A stretch of DNA of 64,000 nucleotides. It comes from Lachnospiraceae bacterium (GTDB taxonomy: Bacteria; Bacillota; Clostridia; Lachnospirales; Lachnospiraceae). Every line of letters starts with the position of its first letter. The first letter of the stretch is position 1. A program made the position numbers and the translations under genes. The notes under the pieces were generated by a model that was not told where the DNA came from, ran no database searches, and saw nothing but the letters and a program-made list of their open reading frames with translations. Shown here in pieces: positions 46,379 through 54,055 of this stretch. Location of the stretch: positions 124,001 to 188,000 of the forward strand of contig JAEEND010000018.1 in assembly GCA_016283575.1 (NCBI GenBank), given 5' to 3'.

Positions 46379-47659
46379 TTAGATTGCTGCAAAACCGTTC
46401 TCAAGATCGGCAATGATATCATCGATATTTTCTGTACCTATGGAAAGTCTGATGGTGGACTGGAAGATTCCCTGATCCTTTAACTCTTCATCAGAAAGCT
46501 GAGAATGGGTAGTGGATGCAGGATGGATAACAAGGCTCTTCACATCTGCTACATTGGCAAGGAGTGAGAAAATCTTTAAGTTATCGATGAACTTCCAGGC
46601 TTCATCCTTGCCTCCCTTTATATCAAAGGTAAATATGGATGCGCCGCCGTTGGGGAAGTACTTTTTATATAATTCATTGTCAGGATGTGACTCTATTGAA
46701 GGATGGTTTACTTTAGCTACCTTGGGATGATTCTTTAAGAATTCCACAACCTTCTTAGTATTTTCCGCATGACGTTCAAGTCTTAACGAAAGTGTCTCAA
46801 CACCCTGCAAAAGAAGGAATGCGTTGAAGGGTGAAATAGCCGCTCCAGTATCTCTTAAAAGGATCGCCCTGATATATGTTACGAAAGCAGCAGGTCCTAC
46901 CACATCATAGAAAGAAACACCATGGTAGCTTGGATTGGGTGCTGCAATCTGAGGGAACTTTCCGCCTTCCTTCCAGTTAAACTTGCCGGCTTCTACGATG
47001 ATACCGCCTAAAGTTGTACCGTGGCCACCGATAAACTTTGTAGCTGAATGTACCACGATATCTGCGCCATGCTCGATGGGTCTTATTAAGAAAGGTGTTC
47101 CGAAGGTATTATCAACCACAAGAGGAAGGCCATGCTTGTGTGCTATTTCCGCGATCGCATCGATATCAGGAATATCACTGTTGGGATTACCGAGGGTCTC
47201 AAGATAGATTGCTCTGGTGTTATCCTTTATGGCGCCTTCAACCTCATTTAAGTTGTGAGCATCTACAAATGTAGTCTCAACTCCGTACTGAGGAAGTGTA
47301 TGTGCAAGTAAATTGTAAGAACCGCCGTAGATCGTCTTCTGGGCTACGATATGACCGCCGTTAGCTGCAAGAGCTTCTATCGTATAGGATATGGCTGCTG
47401 CCCCGGAAGCAACTGCGAGAGCTGCGGAACCGCCTTCCAAAGCTGCTATTCTTTTTTCAAGAACATCCTGAGTCGAGTTGGTAAGACGTCCATAGATGTT
47501 ACCGGGATCTGCAAGGCCAAAACGGTCTGCCGCATGCTTGCTGTTATGGAATACATATGATGTTGTCTGATAAATGGGAACTGCTCTGGAATCTGTTGTG
47601 GGGTCTGCCTGTTCCTGTCCTACGTGTAACTGTAATGTTTCAAATTTGTATGTGCTCAT
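46379..47659 (-). CDS. metY: O-acetylhomoserine sulfhydrylase
   Basis: MetY makes homocysteine from O-acetylhomoserine and sulfide. At 426 residues it has the long form typical of MetY rather than the 380-residue MetB/MetC. The PLP Lys is K208 in VVHSATKFIGGHGT, and YGRLTNSTQDVLEKR and ASGAAAI are present. AAGGAGA lies upstream of the ATG. It is the first structural gene behind a regulated leader, and the three-gene operon makes both homocysteine and cysteine. Confidence 0.94.
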   Translation of the reverse strand: MSTYKFETLQLHVGQEQADPTTDSRAVPIYQTTSYVFHNSKHAADRFGLADPGNIYGRLTNSTQDVLEKRIAALEGGSAALAVASGAAAISYTIEALAANGGHIVAQKTIYGGSYNLLAHTLPQYGVETTFVDAHNLNEVEGAIKDNTRAIYLETLGNPNSDIPDIDAIAEIAHKHGLPLVVDNTFGTPFLIRPIEHGADIVVHSATKFIGGHGTTLGGIIVEAGKFNWKEGGKFPQIAAPNPSYHGVSFYDVVGPAAFVTYIRAILLRDTGAAISPFNAFLLLQGVETLSLRLERHAENTKKVVEFLKNHPKVAKVNHPSIESHPDNELYKKYFPNGGASIFTFDIKGGKDEAWKFIDNLKIFSLLANVADVKSLVIHPASTTHSQLSDEELKDQGIFQSTIRLSIGTENIDDIIADLENGFAAI

Positions 47660-47729
47660 TTTATTTTCTCCTTTAAATTAAATATCTTTGTTATTGTGTG
47701 TTTTGTTTTGTGTTTCTTTACCGCTTCAT

Positions 47730-47846
47730 AAAAAAAGCCGAGGCCTTATGAGCTCCCGGACAAATGGCTTGATTGATATTCATCAATTCATGTAAGAAGG
47801 CACGGAGAATAATCCGAACTCATCTGCCATTATTACTGTCCGGGAG
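47730..47846 (-). promoter_or_regulatory. Attenuator-like leader of the metY operon
   Basis: On the minus strand CTCCCGGACA (within the leader peptide frame, 47837-47846) is the exact complement of TGTCCGGGAG (47753-47762), and AATGGC/GCCATT extends the pairing by 6 bp past a 5-base bulge. The 3' arm can instead pair with CTCGG (47738-47742, 5 bp with one G-U) to make a hairpin ahead of seven T residues (47730-47736). The two folds exclude each other, as in transcription attenuators. A small ATTGAT/ATCAAT hairpin lies inside the loop. The terminator form is the weaker of the two. Confidence 0.6.
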
Positions 47847-47908
47847 AAAAGCATTCGTATACAACACATGACTTTATGCTGCTCAAAAATCTTTTCGTTT
47901 CTCATCAT
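47783..47908 (-). CDS. Leader peptide of the metY operon (Met/Cys-containing)
   Basis: A 41-codon open frame with GGAGG 5 bases from a first ATG and 8 from a second. The peptide holds a Met-Cys-Cys run (residues 14-16, codons ATG TGT TGT) and seven Met in all. The Cys codons lie about 20 bases before the 5' arm of the long stem, so a ribosome stalled there by lack of Cys-tRNA would leave that arm free to form the antiterminator. The frame is too short to judge by composition; the call rests on the ribosome site, codons and RNA geometry. Confidence 0.6.
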   Translation of the reverse strand: MMRNEKIFEQHKVMCCIRMLFSRTVIMADEFGLFSVPSYMN

Positions 47909-48022
47909 CAGTACCTCCTTCGTTTTTGTTGAATTAAGCATATCATTGGTTTCTGCGTTTGAAAATTTAATAGATTTAATCGTCTGTGATAAATTGAGGT
48001 TATCGCAAGGTTTAATAAAAAA

Positions 48023-48049
48023 GCGTACCCGATATTACATCAGATACGC
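48023..48049 (-). terminator. lysR terminator
   Basis: GCGTATCTGAT and ATCGGGTACGC form an 11-bp stem with two G-U pairs and a 5-base loop, followed by TTTTTT on the minus strand. It separates lysR from the metY leader, so the leader must have its own promoter between 47919 and 48022, which I could not place. Confidence 0.85.
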
Positions 48050-48068
48050 CTTAAACATCTAAATCGAT

Positions 48069-48977
48069 TTACTGTATTTCCTTATATTTAAGAAGCTCCT
48101 CAACATATTCTTCACCATAAGAAGAAAGAATACTTCCCTTTCTTGTGATATAGCCGATGGTAAGAGGATCCTCTTCTTTTAACTTAATGGCCACAAGGCC
48201 TTTAAGCACCACATCGTCTCCCGACAGCATACCGGAACCTATGGAATAGCCTTTAAGCTCTGCAATAAGTTCCATGGAAGTAGCTCTGTCATCGGACTTT
48301 ATCATCTTTTTAAAATCATAGTCAGACAGTGCTTCTTCAGTAAGATAAAAATTACTGTCGTCACTTTGGTCAAAAGAAATGCAGGGATAATCAGAAAGTT
48401 CCCCTATGGAGATTGACTTTCTTCCCGCAAGCTCATGATCCTTCCATACATAAATATATGTATCCTTCTTCATAAGAGGCGTGAACTCAAGCTGATAATC
48501 TTTAAAGAGCTTTTTAATCAATGCTTCCCCATGATTTGAAAAAGAAATTACTCCCACTTCACTCTTTAATGACCTTACATCCTCCATTACTTCACGAGTC
48601 TTCGTCTCTCGGATTGCAAAACTGTATTTATCGGAGGTGCTTCTTTTTACCACCTCGGTAAAAGCCTTAATGGCAAAATTGTAATGCTGGGTCGATACCG
48701 AAAAGCGATCCTTTCCGCTGTCTTTTGAAAGATAGCGGTCTTCAAGAATTTCATACTGACCCACCGCTTTTTTGGCATAGGTTAAAAATTCCCGTCCTTC
48801 GTCAGTCAGGGTAATACCTTTATTTGTTCGTTCAAAAAGCAATATGCCGAGTTCATCCTCCAGCTCTCGGATGCTTGCTGAAAGTGCAGGCTGTGATACA
48901 TATAATCTTGTGGCCGCTTCTCTCATTGAAGAAGAAGCTGCTATTTCAAGAACGTATTTAATCTGGGTTATGTTCAT
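48069..48977 (-). CDS. LysR family transcription regulator, probably of the sulfur locus
   Basis: A 302-residue LysR-type regulator with the N-terminal winged helix (MNITQIKYVLEIAASSSMREAA, VSQPALSASIRELEDELGILLFER, residues 1-60) and a C-terminal effector domain (about 90-300). Its position just upstream of the metY operon, same orientation, suggests it controls that operon, as CysB/CysR-type regulators do; the effector is unknown. Its own promoter carries a near-perfect CodY box. Confidence 0.9.
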   Translation of the reverse strand: MNITQIKYVLEIAASSSMREAATRLYVSQPALSASIRELEDELGILLFERTNKGITLTDEGREFLTYAKKAVGQYEILEDRYLSKDSGKDRFSVSTQHYNFAIKAFTEVVKRSTSDKYSFAIRETKTREVMEDVRSLKSEVGVISFSNHGEALIKKLFKDYQLEFTPLMKKDTYIYVWKDHELAGRKSISIGELSDYPCISFDQSDDSNFYLTEEALSDYDFKKMIKSDDRATSMELIAELKGYSIGSGMLSGDDVVLKGLVAIKLKEEDPLTIGYITRKGSILSSYGEEYVEELLKYKEIQ

Positions 48978-49003
48978 GACGGTTCCTCGTAAGTGAATTA
49001 CTA

Positions 49004-49018
49004 AAATTTCTGAAAATT
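49004..49018. promoter_or_regulatory. CodY box at the lysR promoter
   Basis: AAATTTCTGAAAATT matches the CodY consensus AATTTTCWGAAAATT at 14 of 15 positions. It lies just downstream of the lysR -10 element, over the expected start point, where binding would block transcription. codY itself is encoded at 16341-17126. Confidence 0.75.
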
Positions 49019-49024
49019 TTTTTC

Positions 49025-49053
49025 ATTATAAACCATTTTTATCTCATTATCCA
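49025..49053 (-). promoter_or_regulatory. lysR promoter
   Basis: On the minus strand TGGATA (49048-49053), a 17-base spacer and a perfect TATAAT (49025-49030), giving a leader of about 40 bases before the lysR ATG. Confidence 0.7.
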
Positions 49054-49156
49054 GTTCGTTAACAGGGCAATGCTACAATGGCCTTAACTTTGAGGTTGTG
49101 ATAAAAAAAAATTTTTTTAGCATTTATTTTTTTGCTTAAAAGGAGGAACTACACAC

Positions 49157-51169
49157 ATGAAAAACAAGAAGGGCACTACCAGTATAGCTACAAAGCTTGT
49201 TTCCGTTATTATCCCCGTTGTTTTAGTGGCATTTATTTTTATTCTTTTACTCATTGGAATGAGAGGCGGGATGGTTATCAACGATATGATGGAATCATCT
49301 CTCAAAAAAGAAGCTGAGTCAGACGCTCACATGATCGAAATTCAGCTTCAGGAAACCTTCGGATACATGACCGCAACAGCAAATGCGTTAAGCACCGTTA
49401 ACTTTGCAGGCGATCAGGCATATCTCAATTTCTTTAAGGGAACGCTCAATCACAGTTCCATGATACCCTCCGGTATCTATGCAGGATGCTCAGACAGAGC
49501 CTTCTATGAACCTTCGGGATGGAACCCGGGCCCCGATTACAATGTTCTTGAAAAAGACTGGTATAAGCAGGCAGTAGCAAATCCCGGTGTTATCATGCAC
49601 TACGATGTGCCTTATTTTGATTCAAGTACAGGTGACCTTTGTGATACAGTCATTCTCGGTGTTTCTTTAACAGACGGAAGAAAAGCCGCTGTATGTGCCG
49701 ACGTTATGCTTACAGGCGTTAAGGACTATATCGATCAGATTCAGATCTTCGGTACCGGTAAGGGAATGCTTATCACAAGTCAGGGACAGATCCTTGCTTA
49801 TGAAAACATGGATACCATCGGAAATTATATCACCGATTATCCTGATGATAAATTTTTACAGAGCGTAGGCGCAGCTCTTCCCGGCGGAGAAGAACAGCTC
49901 CTTACTCTTCAGGGAAATAAAAATACATATTATGCTGTAGCTCATGATGTAGCTGACACAGATTGGATTTTCGTAGCATATGCGCCTAAGAGCGATATCA
50001 TGAAAGATATCAATTCTCTCATCATAGTTATCGTAATACTTAGTACCCTGGGAATCATCGGTATTTCACTTATCATCAGACTTCTTGTTGTTAAGATGGT
50101 CCGTAAGCCCGTTGCAGCACTTACAGCCAATATCGAAAAGATTACCGACGGTGACTTCACTGTTACTATAGATGATAAGGGTAATGACGAAATAGCCAAC
50201 ATGAATCGAAGCATGAAGACCTTCGTCAGCCACATGAACGATACTCTCAGAACACTCCAGAGCGTATCTGCAAATCTTACCAGCGAAGTGGAAAGCTCCA
50301 AGCAGGCATCGAAGCAGCTTGAATCAGAAGCAGCTCAGCAGTCAGAATCCATGGAACAGATCAGAGATAACATGGAAAACATGGCTCAAGCAGTTAATGA
50401 CGTTGCAGTTAATGCTACCGAACTTGCTCAGACCTTCAGTGACCTTATGGAAGATGAACAGGCAACGCAAAAGACCATGAATCTTCTTGTTGAACAGGCT
50501 CACGAAGAACAGAAAGATATGAGTCAGGTTAAAGACCGCATGAACACCATCGCTTCCTCCATGGAAGACATGGGACAGGCAGTTAAAGGTGTTGATGAAG
50601 CAGCAAGAAAGATTAATGAGATCATCGATCTTATCAATTCCATCGCAAGTCAGACCAACCTTCTTTCTCTTAATGCTTCAATCGAAGCTGCAAGAGCAGG
50701 TGAAGCAGGTAAGGGCTTCGCGGTAGTTGCTACCGAAATCGGACAGTTGGCAAGTAACTCAGCTGATGCTACTACTCAGATCGCAGATATCATTAAAGAT
50801 ATGACCGCTAAGGTTACGGAGCTTTCAAGAAAGTCAGAAAGCAATATCAAGATGATCGGCGAAAGTGCAGGCGCTGTTGAAAATGCTGCAGATTCCTTCC
50901 AGCGTATTTACGAAGATCTTACCCGCACCAATGATGTCATGAGCGAGATGGCTGATAAGATGACCACCATCAACGACGTTGCAACCAACATGGCTTCTCT
51001 TGCAGAAGAACAGGGCGCATCCACCGAAGAAGTATCCGCCACAGTTGATACTCTCGCTGAAAGCTCCAAGAAGGTTGCAGAAAGCAGTGAAAATGTTGCA
51101 AAAACCTCTTCCACTGTTGCCGATGCAGCAGAAAACATCAATGAAGAAGTTAAGCAGTTCACTATCTGA
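49157..51169 (+). CDS. Methyl-accepting chemotaxis protein with dCache domain
   Basis: A 670-residue chemoreceptor. The N-terminal membrane segment (about residues 13-38) is followed by a large dCache_1-type ligand domain (about 40-285), with the typical LEKDWYKQA stretch and [14 protein letters not shown] second membrane segment comes at about 287-312, then HAMP (about 313-365) and the signalling hairpin with [20 protein letters not shown]. dCache receptors often sense amino acids or organic acids; the ligand here is unknown. AGGAGG lies 10 bases before the ATG. Confidence 0.93.
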   Translation: MKNKKGTTSIATKLVSVIIPVVLVAFIFILLLIGMRGGMVINDMMESSLKKEAESDAHMIEIQLQETFGYMTATANALSTVNFAGDQAYLNFFKGTLNHSSMIPSGIYAGCSDRAFYEPSGWNPGPDYNVLEKDWYKQAVANPGVIMHYDVPYFDSSTGDLCDTVILGVSLTDGRKAAVCADVMLTGVKDYIDQIQIFGTGKGMLITSQGQILAYENMDTIGNYITDYPDDKFLQSVGAALPGGEEQLLTLQGNKNTYYAVAHDVADTDWIFVAYAPKSDIMKDINSLIIVIVILSTLGIIGISLIIRLLVVKMVRKPVAALTANIEKITDGDFTVTIDDKGNDEIANMNRSMKTFVSHMNDTLRTLQSVSANLTSEVESSKQASKQLESEAAQQSESMEQIRDNMENMAQAVNDVAVNATELAQTFSDLMEDEQATQKTMNLLVEQAHEEQKDMSQVKDRMNTIASSMEDMGQAVKGVDEAARKINEIIDLINSIASQTNLLSLNASIEAARAGEAGKGFAVVATEIGQLASNSADATTQIADIIKDMTAKVTELSRKSESNIKMIGESAGAVENAADSFQRIYEDLTRTNDVMSEMADKMTTINDVATNMASLAEEQGASTEEVSATVDTLAESSKKVAESSENVAKTSSTVADAAENINEEVKQFTI

Positions 51170-51183
51170 TAACAAAAATAAAG

Positions 51184-51210
51184 GGCCGTGCTCGATGCAC
51201 GGCCTTTTTT
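51184..51210 (+). terminator. Terminator after the dCache chemoreceptor
   Basis: GGCCGTGC and its complement form an 8-bp GC-rich stem with a 5-base loop, followed by TTTTTT. A strong intrinsic terminator. Confidence 0.92.
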
Positions 51211-51310
51211 CTTTTTCCCCCTGAGATGATTTTAATCTTCCTTTAATCTTTTAAAAAGGAAGCTTTAATACTACTATCCTACCATGTTTTCATGAACAGG
51301 AGGTAGTGAC

Positions 51311-51523
51311 ATGTTAAGTGTTTTATGTACAATTTTTTTATTAGTTGTCTTCTTTAAGATTTTGGGATTGGCTATAAAACTAAGCTTCGGCATCTTAAAG
51401 ATCTTATTATATCTTGTATTCTTCCCCGGAATTGTTTTGGCGCTAATCTTCAGCGGAGTATTTGTGGTTGCAATTCCATTACTCATTATTGCAGGGCTTT
51501 TGAGCCTTGTGGTTAAAGCCTGA
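51311..51523 (+). CDS. Small hydrophobic membrane protein
   Basis: A 70-residue protein made almost entirely of two or three hydrophobic stretches (about residues 3-18, 25-45 and 48-66) with few charges. AGGAGG is 7 bases upstream of the ATG, which supports it as a real gene. A hairpin (CTTCCTTT paired with AAAGGAAG, 51237-51262) lies before it. I do not recognise the family. Confidence 0.7.
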   Translation: MLSVLCTIFLLVVFFKILGLAIKLSFGILKILLYLVFFPGIVLALIFSGVFVVAIPLLIIAGLLSLVVKA

Positions 51524-51533
51524 AGGTTGAGGT

Positions 51534-52742
51534 TTATGTGATTTCAGTTTGTATCCTGACAGGATTTACTTTATTTCTGTATTCGATATACCAGAAAGCA
51601 GTGTTTAAATCTATCTTTCTGTTGGTATTTGTTTCGTCATCCTGTTTGATGGCGGTATTGTTTCTTATGTTGATAATAAGCTGGCTTATGGCAGGTGTTT
51701 CCATTTTACGAAGGCTGTTTCTTAATCTCTCATAATACAGATCTACTATTCGAGAGAAAATCTCGATATCGGAATAGCCTTCATTTGCTACACCGCCGCC
51801 TATAAGAGGCATAAGTAAGGGCGCATAAAGTTCTGACTCAGGAGGATTCTCGGTAAAATCCGTATGTTCAAAGTAGTCCCAGATCTTATCAAAGCTCTCC
51901 ACAACGGATGCATGCTTATCGGAATTTACCTTTATGGGTTCGGTACTGTCCTTACCCTGAATCACTTCTGCATTTGCCATTAAGTAAAGCTTTTTAAGCA
52001 TGGGAGAACCGTTAAGTTCATACTTAATATCAACTCCCACGATGGTACCTATTTTATAGTTTTTACGCATTGCGCAGTCGTTTTCTCCGACTATGACCTT
52101 TTCGCCTTCAGGCACCGATTTTCTCACCATTACATTGGGTCTTGTTTCATCGATTATAGCTTCACCCTTTATTTTATAAAGGTTCTCAAGTGCTTCATCA
52201 ATCTTTGTCTGAATCTCATGCTTATCAACGCCCATCTTTTTAAAGCGCTTGCACATATCATCGATCAAAGAGCCCTTCTCCGATTCCTCAAAAAGAAAGG
52301 TCTTGTTAATACCGATTATCATGGCTGATTTGGGGTAATTTACGAAGGCATTCGTTAAAAAGCTATCTGCAACGCGGATTTCTATGGAGCATCCGGGGCG
52401 CTCCGCCTCGACTTTTTTATGGAGGTATTCTCCGAATTCAAGTCGCTTTTTTATTCTCACAACCGCTAAAATGATAAGGCATATGGAAATAAATAATGCG
52501 AAGGTTATTAAATTCCACAAGGCATCACTTAACTTAATGAACCTTCCAAAAAAGGAAGGAATGGCCTGACTTATTTTAAATCCCCAAATGGTATCCGGTA
52601 ACTGCCACACGGCTACAAATCCGCCAATTATGGATAGTCCCACAGAAAGCCAGGATTTATAATATAACGCCCTGTTGGCTTCGCTTCCCTTTATTAACTT
52701 ATTTAATTCTGCTGATTTTTTACGGTATTCTTTATATTTCAT
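51534..52742 (-). CDS. Membrane-anchored macro-domain-like protein (TM-macro)
   Basis: A 402-residue protein with two membrane segments (about residues 31-53 and 75-95) and a cytoplasmic domain (about 118-345) that reads like a macro domain: SIEIRVADSFLT at the start, SAMIIGINKTFLFE, and the glycine-rich LLMPLIGGGVANEGYSDIE near 309-327. This layout resembles the TM-macro (ThsA_Macro/DUF6430-type) effectors of type II Thoeris systems, in which the macro domain senses a nucleotide signal. No TIR protein is nearby, so this could equally be a non-defence member. The start is 1 base after the cupin stop with GAGGA upstream. Similarity is judged by eye. Confidence 0.55.
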   Translation of the reverse strand: MKYKEYRKKSAELNKLIKGSEANRALYYKSWLSVGLSIIGGFVAVWQLPDTIWGFKISQAIPSFFGRFIKLSDALWNLITFALFISICLIILAVVRIKKRLEFGEYLHKKVEAERPGCSIEIRVADSFLTNAFVNYPKSAMIIGINKTFLFEESEKGSLIDDMCKRFKKMGVDKHEIQTKIDEALENLYKIKGEAIIDETRPNVMVRKSVPEGEKVIVGENDCAMRKNYKIGTIVGVDIKYELNGSPMLKKLYLMANAEVIQGKDSTEPIKVNSDKHASVVESFDKIWDYFEHTDFTENPPESELYAPLLMPLIGGGVANEGYSDIEIFSRIVDLYYERLRNSLRKMETPAISQLIINIRNNTAIKQDDETNTNRKIDLNTAFWYIEYRNKVNPVRIQTEIT

Positions 52743-52743
52743 C

Positions 52744-53184
52744 TTAGAAATCCTCGTCACGGAACCAATCGTCCAAACCTAAGCTGTCAAAATCAATTGA
52801 ATGTTTATCGTTAATACTTTTGGATTTAAAGAATACAATCCTGGTACCCGCTTTGATCTTAAGCACGTGCTTTATCTTTGGAGGAATTGAGAATACTCCC
52901 CCTGCTTCAATAACATAATCCGTGTCTGTATCAAGAATCTTCATGCAGACCTTTCCGCTTACCACGTAATTAGTCTCCGTTATTTCATCATGATAATGTG
53001 GATCATCATGGGTATATTCTTTATAATCCGAAATTCCTATTTCATTTTCAGAAGTCTTAATAAAGCTTATATCCTGTTCTTTTTGGAGGTTTCCCTGTAC
53101 ATACTGTCTGTCGGTAATTTTAAGTGCTCCGTTTATTTCATCGGCGGGAATCACCGCAACCTCGCCATCATATATTTTCTTCAT
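52744..53184 (-). CDS. Cupin-fold protein
   Basis: A 146-residue single-domain cupin. The two motifs are PHYHDEITETNYVVSGKV (metal His at about residues 62-65) and IPPKIKHVLKIKAGT. Such proteins may be isomerases, epimerases or metal-dependent sugar or acid modifiers; nothing here decides which. It overlaps the IspD-like gene by 4 bases and is followed 1 base later by the TM-macro gene, so the three are one operon. Confidence 0.8.
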   Translation of the reverse strand: MKKIYDGEVAVIPADEINGALKITDRQYVQGNLQKEQDISFIKTSENEIGISDYKEYTHDDPHYHDEITETNYVVSGKVCMKILDTDTDYVIEAGGVFSIPPKIKHVLKIKAGTRIVFFKSKSINDKHSIDFDSLGLDDWFRDEDF

Positions 53185-53930
53185 AGATTATTGTCTTTCC
53201 TCCATGAACCTTCTTTTACGCTAAGCAGAGCTTCCATTAAATCCAGATCCTCGGGGACTGTGATTTTTATGTTCTTTTCCGAGCCCTTGGAAAAATAAAC
53301 TCTCTCACCAAGTCTTGTCATGAGTGCACAGGAGGCGGTTTCATTTAAAATACCCTTTTCAAGAGCTTCCCTGTGCTTAGAGCCAAGGAGTGAAAGAGGA
53401 AACGCCTGTGGAGTCTGGGTTTCCATGATTAAGTCTCTCGGGTAAATTGCATCAGAACATTCTAAGCCTTTACCCTCTTCCCCTTTTTCATCACGCACCT
53501 TCTGCATCATGGTGGTTACACAGGGAATACATACTATGGCATTGCCCTTTTCTTTTGCTACGCGAATACAGTCAGAAAGAACTTCGTGATCCACCAAGGG
53601 GCGAATAGCATCGTGAATAAGGGTAAGGTCATCACCGCTATAATGCTTTTCTAAACCGAACACACCGTTTCTTATGGATTCCTGTCCGGTTGCACCTCCA
53701 TGGAATATGTGCCTTAACTTACTGATTCCGTATTCTTTTGCCATGTCCCAAATCTCGTTTTCGTAATCGGGATGGCACACTATGGTAATGGCATCGATTT
53801 CTTCATGAGACTCGAATGCTTCCATGGTATAGGCAAGCACCGGCTTCCCCAGCACCTTTATATACTGCTTTGGAATCTTATCTGAAAGCCTGGCGCCCAC
53901 GCCCCCGGCTATAATCATTGCGACATTCAT
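53181..53930 (-). CDS. IspD/TarI family cytidylyltransferase
   Basis: A 249-residue nucleotidyltransferase with the N-terminal AGGVGARLSDKIPKQYIKVLGKP motif shortened here as AGGVGARL plus PKQY (residues about 8-23), and HDAIRPLV and TQTPQAFP motifs. Members couple CTP to methylerythritol phosphate (IspD, isoprenoid path) or to ribitol phosphate (TarI, wall polymers). The operon partners (cupin, TM-macro) are not isoprenoid genes, so a CDP-sugar-alcohol role is possible. GGAGG is 7 bases upstream. Confidence 0.82.
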   Translation of the reverse strand: MNVAMIIAGGVGARLSDKIPKQYIKVLGKPVLAYTMEAFESHEEIDAITIVCHPDYENEIWDMAKEYGISKLRHIFHGGATGQESIRNGVFGLEKHYSGDDLTLIHDAIRPLVDHEVLSDCIRVAKEKGNAIVCIPCVTTMMQKVRDEKGEEGKGLECSDAIYPRDLIMETQTPQAFPLSLLGSKHREALEKGILNETASCALMTRLGERVYFSKGSEKNIKITVPEDLDLMEALLSVKEGSWRKDNNL

Positions 53931-53983
53931 TAACTTACCTCCGTCTTTCTCTATTTTAATTAAAAATATACTCAGACTGCGCC

Positions 53984-54045
53984 TTCAGCTTGAAAGCGGA
54001 AGTTCCGCTCTCGCACTTCGTGCTCGACAGAACAACGCCGCTTGT
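53984..54045. repeat. Cluster of four small palindromes
   Basis: Four consecutive inverted repeats lie between the methyltransferase stop and the IspD-like start: TTCA-GCT-TGAA (53984-53994), GCGGAA-G-TTCCGC (53996-54008), GCAC-TTC-GTGC (54013-54023) and ACAA-CGCCGC-TTGT (54032-54045). The stretch is more GC-rich than its surroundings. It may be a structured RNA, a protein-binding site or a transcript end; I cannot tell. Confidence 0.5.
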
Positions 54046-54055
54046 AACGCTCGGA

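Noticed and set aside
47660-47930. S-box (SAM-I) or T-box riboswitch upstream of metY
   Set aside because: Neither the S-box core nor the T-box AGGGTGGNACCGCG motif is present; the leader-peptide model explains the signals better.
49040-49156. Cyclic-di-GMP (GEMM) riboswitch before the dCache chemoreceptor
   Set aside because: ACAGGGCAA is present by chance, but the rest of the GEMM consensus and its second stem are not.
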